A stretch of DNA of 64,000 nucleotides from contig NZ_NPDZ01000001.1 in NCBI RefSeq assembly GCF_002811875.1, positions 372,001 through 436,000 on the forward strand. The letters are read 5' to 3'. This document shows, piece by piece, positions 62,601 through 64,000 of this stretch. The translations under genes were made by a program, and so were the position numbers. The notes under the pieces were generated by a model. It had not been told where the DNA came from. It did not search any database and saw only the letters and a program-made list of their open reading frames with translations. Origin of the DNA: Leptospira perolatii (GTDB lineage: Bacteria > Spirochaetota > Leptospiria > Leptospirales > Leptospiraceae). How positions within the stretch are numbered: the first letter of the stretch is position 1; each line of letters begins with the position of its first letter.

Positions 62601-64000
62601 ATGGCAAAAGAAAAAATCATCGGAATCGACCTTGGTACGACGAACTCAGTTGTTGCCGTTATGGAAGGTGGAGATCCGGTTGTAATCCAGAATTCGGAAG
62701 GATCTAGAACGACCCCGTCGATCGTTGCCTTTACGGCAAAGGGAGAAACCCTTGTCGGCCAATTCGCGAAGAATCAGGCAATTACAAACGCAGTAAATAC
62801 AGTGCGTTCTGCGAAAAGATTCATCGGTCGCAGGTTCAACGAAGTTGAATCCGAAATGAAGCACGTTTCCTATAAAGTGATCCGTGCCGGAAACGATGGG
62901 CTGAAATTCGAAACTGCTGCAGGAGAATTTACTCCTCAGGAAATTTCTGCTCGAATCTTGCAAAAGATGAAACAAACCGCAGAAGATTACTTAGGTCACA
63001 AGGTTACCAAAGCGGTGATCACTGTTCCGGCTTACTTCAACGACGATCAGCGCCAAGCAACAAAGGATGCAGGACGTATCGCCGGATTGGAAGTGGAAAG
63101 GATCATCAATGAGCCGACGGCTGCAGCTCTTGCTTATGGTTTTGATAAGAAAAAAACCAATGCGAAGATTGCGGTTTACGACCTCGGTGGTGGAACGTTC
63201 GACATTTCAATTTTGGAATTAGGGGACGGGGTATTCGAAGTAAAATCTACCAATGGTGATACTCACTTGGGTGGAGATGATTTTGATATGGTCATCATGG
63301 AATGGATGATCGAAGAATTCAAAAAGCAGTACGGAATCGATATCTCTCACGATAAAAATACAGTTCAGCGTCTTAAGGAAGCTGCGGAAAAAGCAAAAAT
63401 CGAATTGTCCGGAACGATGTCTACTCAGATCAATCTTCCGTTCATCACTGCAGATGCAAGCGGTCCGAAGCACTTGGATATGAATCTGACTAGAGCAAAA
63501 TTTGATCAGTTGACACGTAGCCTGGTCGAAAGAACTCGCATTCCTTGTGAGAACGCTCTTAGAGATGCAGGATTAAAAAATTCTGAAGTAGACGAAGTGA
63601 TTCTTGTTGGTGGTTCTACTCGGATCCCAGCTGTGCAAGAATTAGTGCGTCAAATTTTTGGAAAAGAGCCTAACCGTTCAGTCAACCCAGACGAAGTAGT
63701 CGCAGTTGGTGCAGCTATCCAAGGCGGCGTCTTGGCCGGAGAAGTATCGGATGTATTATTGCTCGATGTAACTCCTCTTTCTTTGGGAATTGAGACTCTC
63801 GGCGGTGTTTTAACCCGATTGATCGAAAGGAATACTACGATACCGACTAAAAAGTCTCAGGTATTCTCTACGGCTGCTGATAATCAGAATGCGGTCTCCA
63901 TCCATGTTCTTCAAGGAGAACGCGAGATGGCAAAGGACAACCGTACATTAGGAAAATTTGATCTAATCGGAATTCCGCCAGCACCGAGAGGAGTACCTCA
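62601..64000 (+). CDS. dnaK: Chaperone DnaK (3' end cut by window edge)
   Basis: Hsp70 chaperone; about 466 residues are seen and the rest lies beyond the window. The ATG at 62601 has a perfect AAGGAGAA site 6 bases upstream. Motifs: [15 protein letters not shown] (about 5-19), [15 protein letters not shown] (about 193-207), and [13 protein letters not shown] (about 335-347). The Hsp70 SBD-linker [19 protein letters not shown] is also present (about 384-402). It is the third gene after hrcA and grpE and is presumably under CIRCE control; dnaJ probably follows but is not seen. Confidence 0.96.
   Translation, partial: MAKEKIIGIDLGTTNSVVAVMEGGDPVVIQNSEGSRTTPSIVAFTAKGETLVGQFAKNQAITNAVNTVRSAKRFIGRRFNEVESEMKHVSYKVIRAGNDGLKFETAAGEFTPQEISARILQKMKQTAEDYLGHKVTKAVITVPAYFNDDQRQATKDAGRIAGLEVERIINEPTAAALAYGFDKKKTNAKIAVYDLGGGTFDISILELGDGVFEVKSTNGDTHLGGDDFDMVIMEWMIEEFKKQYGIDISHDKNTVQRLKEAAEKAKIELSGTMSTQINLPFITADASGPKHLDMNLTRAKFDQLTRSLVERTRIPCENALRDAGLKNSEVDEVILVGGSTRIPAVQELVRQIFGKEPNRSVNPDEVVAVGAAIQGGVLAGEVSDVLLLDVTPLSLGIETLGGVLTRLIERNTTIPTKKSQVFSTAADNQNAVSIHVLQGEREMAKDNRTLGKFDLIGIPPAPRGVP

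Noticed and set aside
1..64000. CRISPR array, tRNA, rRNA or insertion sequence
   Set aside because: No regularly spaced direct repeats, cloverleaf, rRNA-like or transposase sequences were recognised in reading the window.

Overview
The window is chromosomal DNA of a spirochaete, almost certainly a Leptospira species. The evidence is a P83/100-family protein, a DUF1564 protein (a family I know only from Leptospira), spirochaete-type lipoprotein signals with loose lipoboxes, an flgB-flgC-fliE flagellar operon, many TPR proteins, and a hrcA-grpE-dnaK heat-shock operon with a CIRCE operator. Base composition is moderate (roughly 40-45% GC by eye). I see no rRNA, tRNA, insertion sequence, prophage or CRISPR array. 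The species cannot be fixed from this alone.

Layout. 1-2100 (minus): two membrane proteins of unknown function, one cut by the window edge. 2239-8399 (plus): LolC/E-LolD lipoprotein-export ABC transporter, then an McsA-zinc-finger/McsB-like fusion, ClpC and a small membrane protein. 8418-11341 (plus): TPR protein, MtaB-type tRNA methylthiotransferase, DUF2071 protein. 11452-15969: methyltransferase (minus), an FN3-like plus TPR envelope pair (plus), and an alkaline-phosphatase-superfamily metalloenzyme (minus). 16049-20552 (plus): a tight operon of two membrane signalling-like proteins, a TPR protein, an RHH-like protein and a PIN-fold protein whose acidic active site is largely gone. 20514-24637 (minus): LamG-like secreted protein, RpiB, a secreted unknown, SerC. 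24798-26459: P83/100 protein. 26709-28045 (minus): fliE, flgC, flgB, with a STAS protein divergent from them.

28513-33565: lipoprotein and TPR pair (plus), pntB-pntA2 transhydrogenase subunits, queC-queD and a small unknown ORF (all minus). 33612-36459 (plus): a lipoprotein with a seven-fold SBBP/beta-propeller-like repeat, split in two by one extra G in a G7 tract. 36453-40810 (minus): ligase-associated exonuclease and an ATP-dependent DNA ligase that lacks its catalytic lysine, enoyl-CoA hydratase, zinc-type CDF exporter. 40904-46889: family-4 uracil-DNA glycosylase, DUF898 protein, M48 peptidase, monoacylglycerol-lipase-like hydrolase, then two exported alpha/beta-hydrolase lipoproteins (minus). 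47021-47716 (minus): CarF/PEDS1-type plasmalogen desaturase. 47875-52964 (plus): two tandem paralogous PAS histidine kinases with an unusual insertion in the dimerisation domain. 53006-60577: MsrA, DUF1564, universal stress protein, long-chain acyl-CoA synthetase, seven-TM AraC regulator, lipoprotein, HtrA-like protease. 60886-64000 (plus): CIRCE, hrcA, grpE, dnaK (cut by the edge).

Two blocks concern protein quality control (clpC with its McsA/B-like neighbour; hrcA-grpE-dnaK) and many genes concern the envelope (Lol, lipoproteins, HtrA, M48). The most notable signals are conserved enzyme folds that have lost key residues while keeping their gene neighbourhood: the DNA ligase, the McsB-like domain and the PIN domain. 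The G-tract frameshift and a recurring pair of intergenic elements (an 18-bp palindrome near a GC-rich hairpin) also merit checking.
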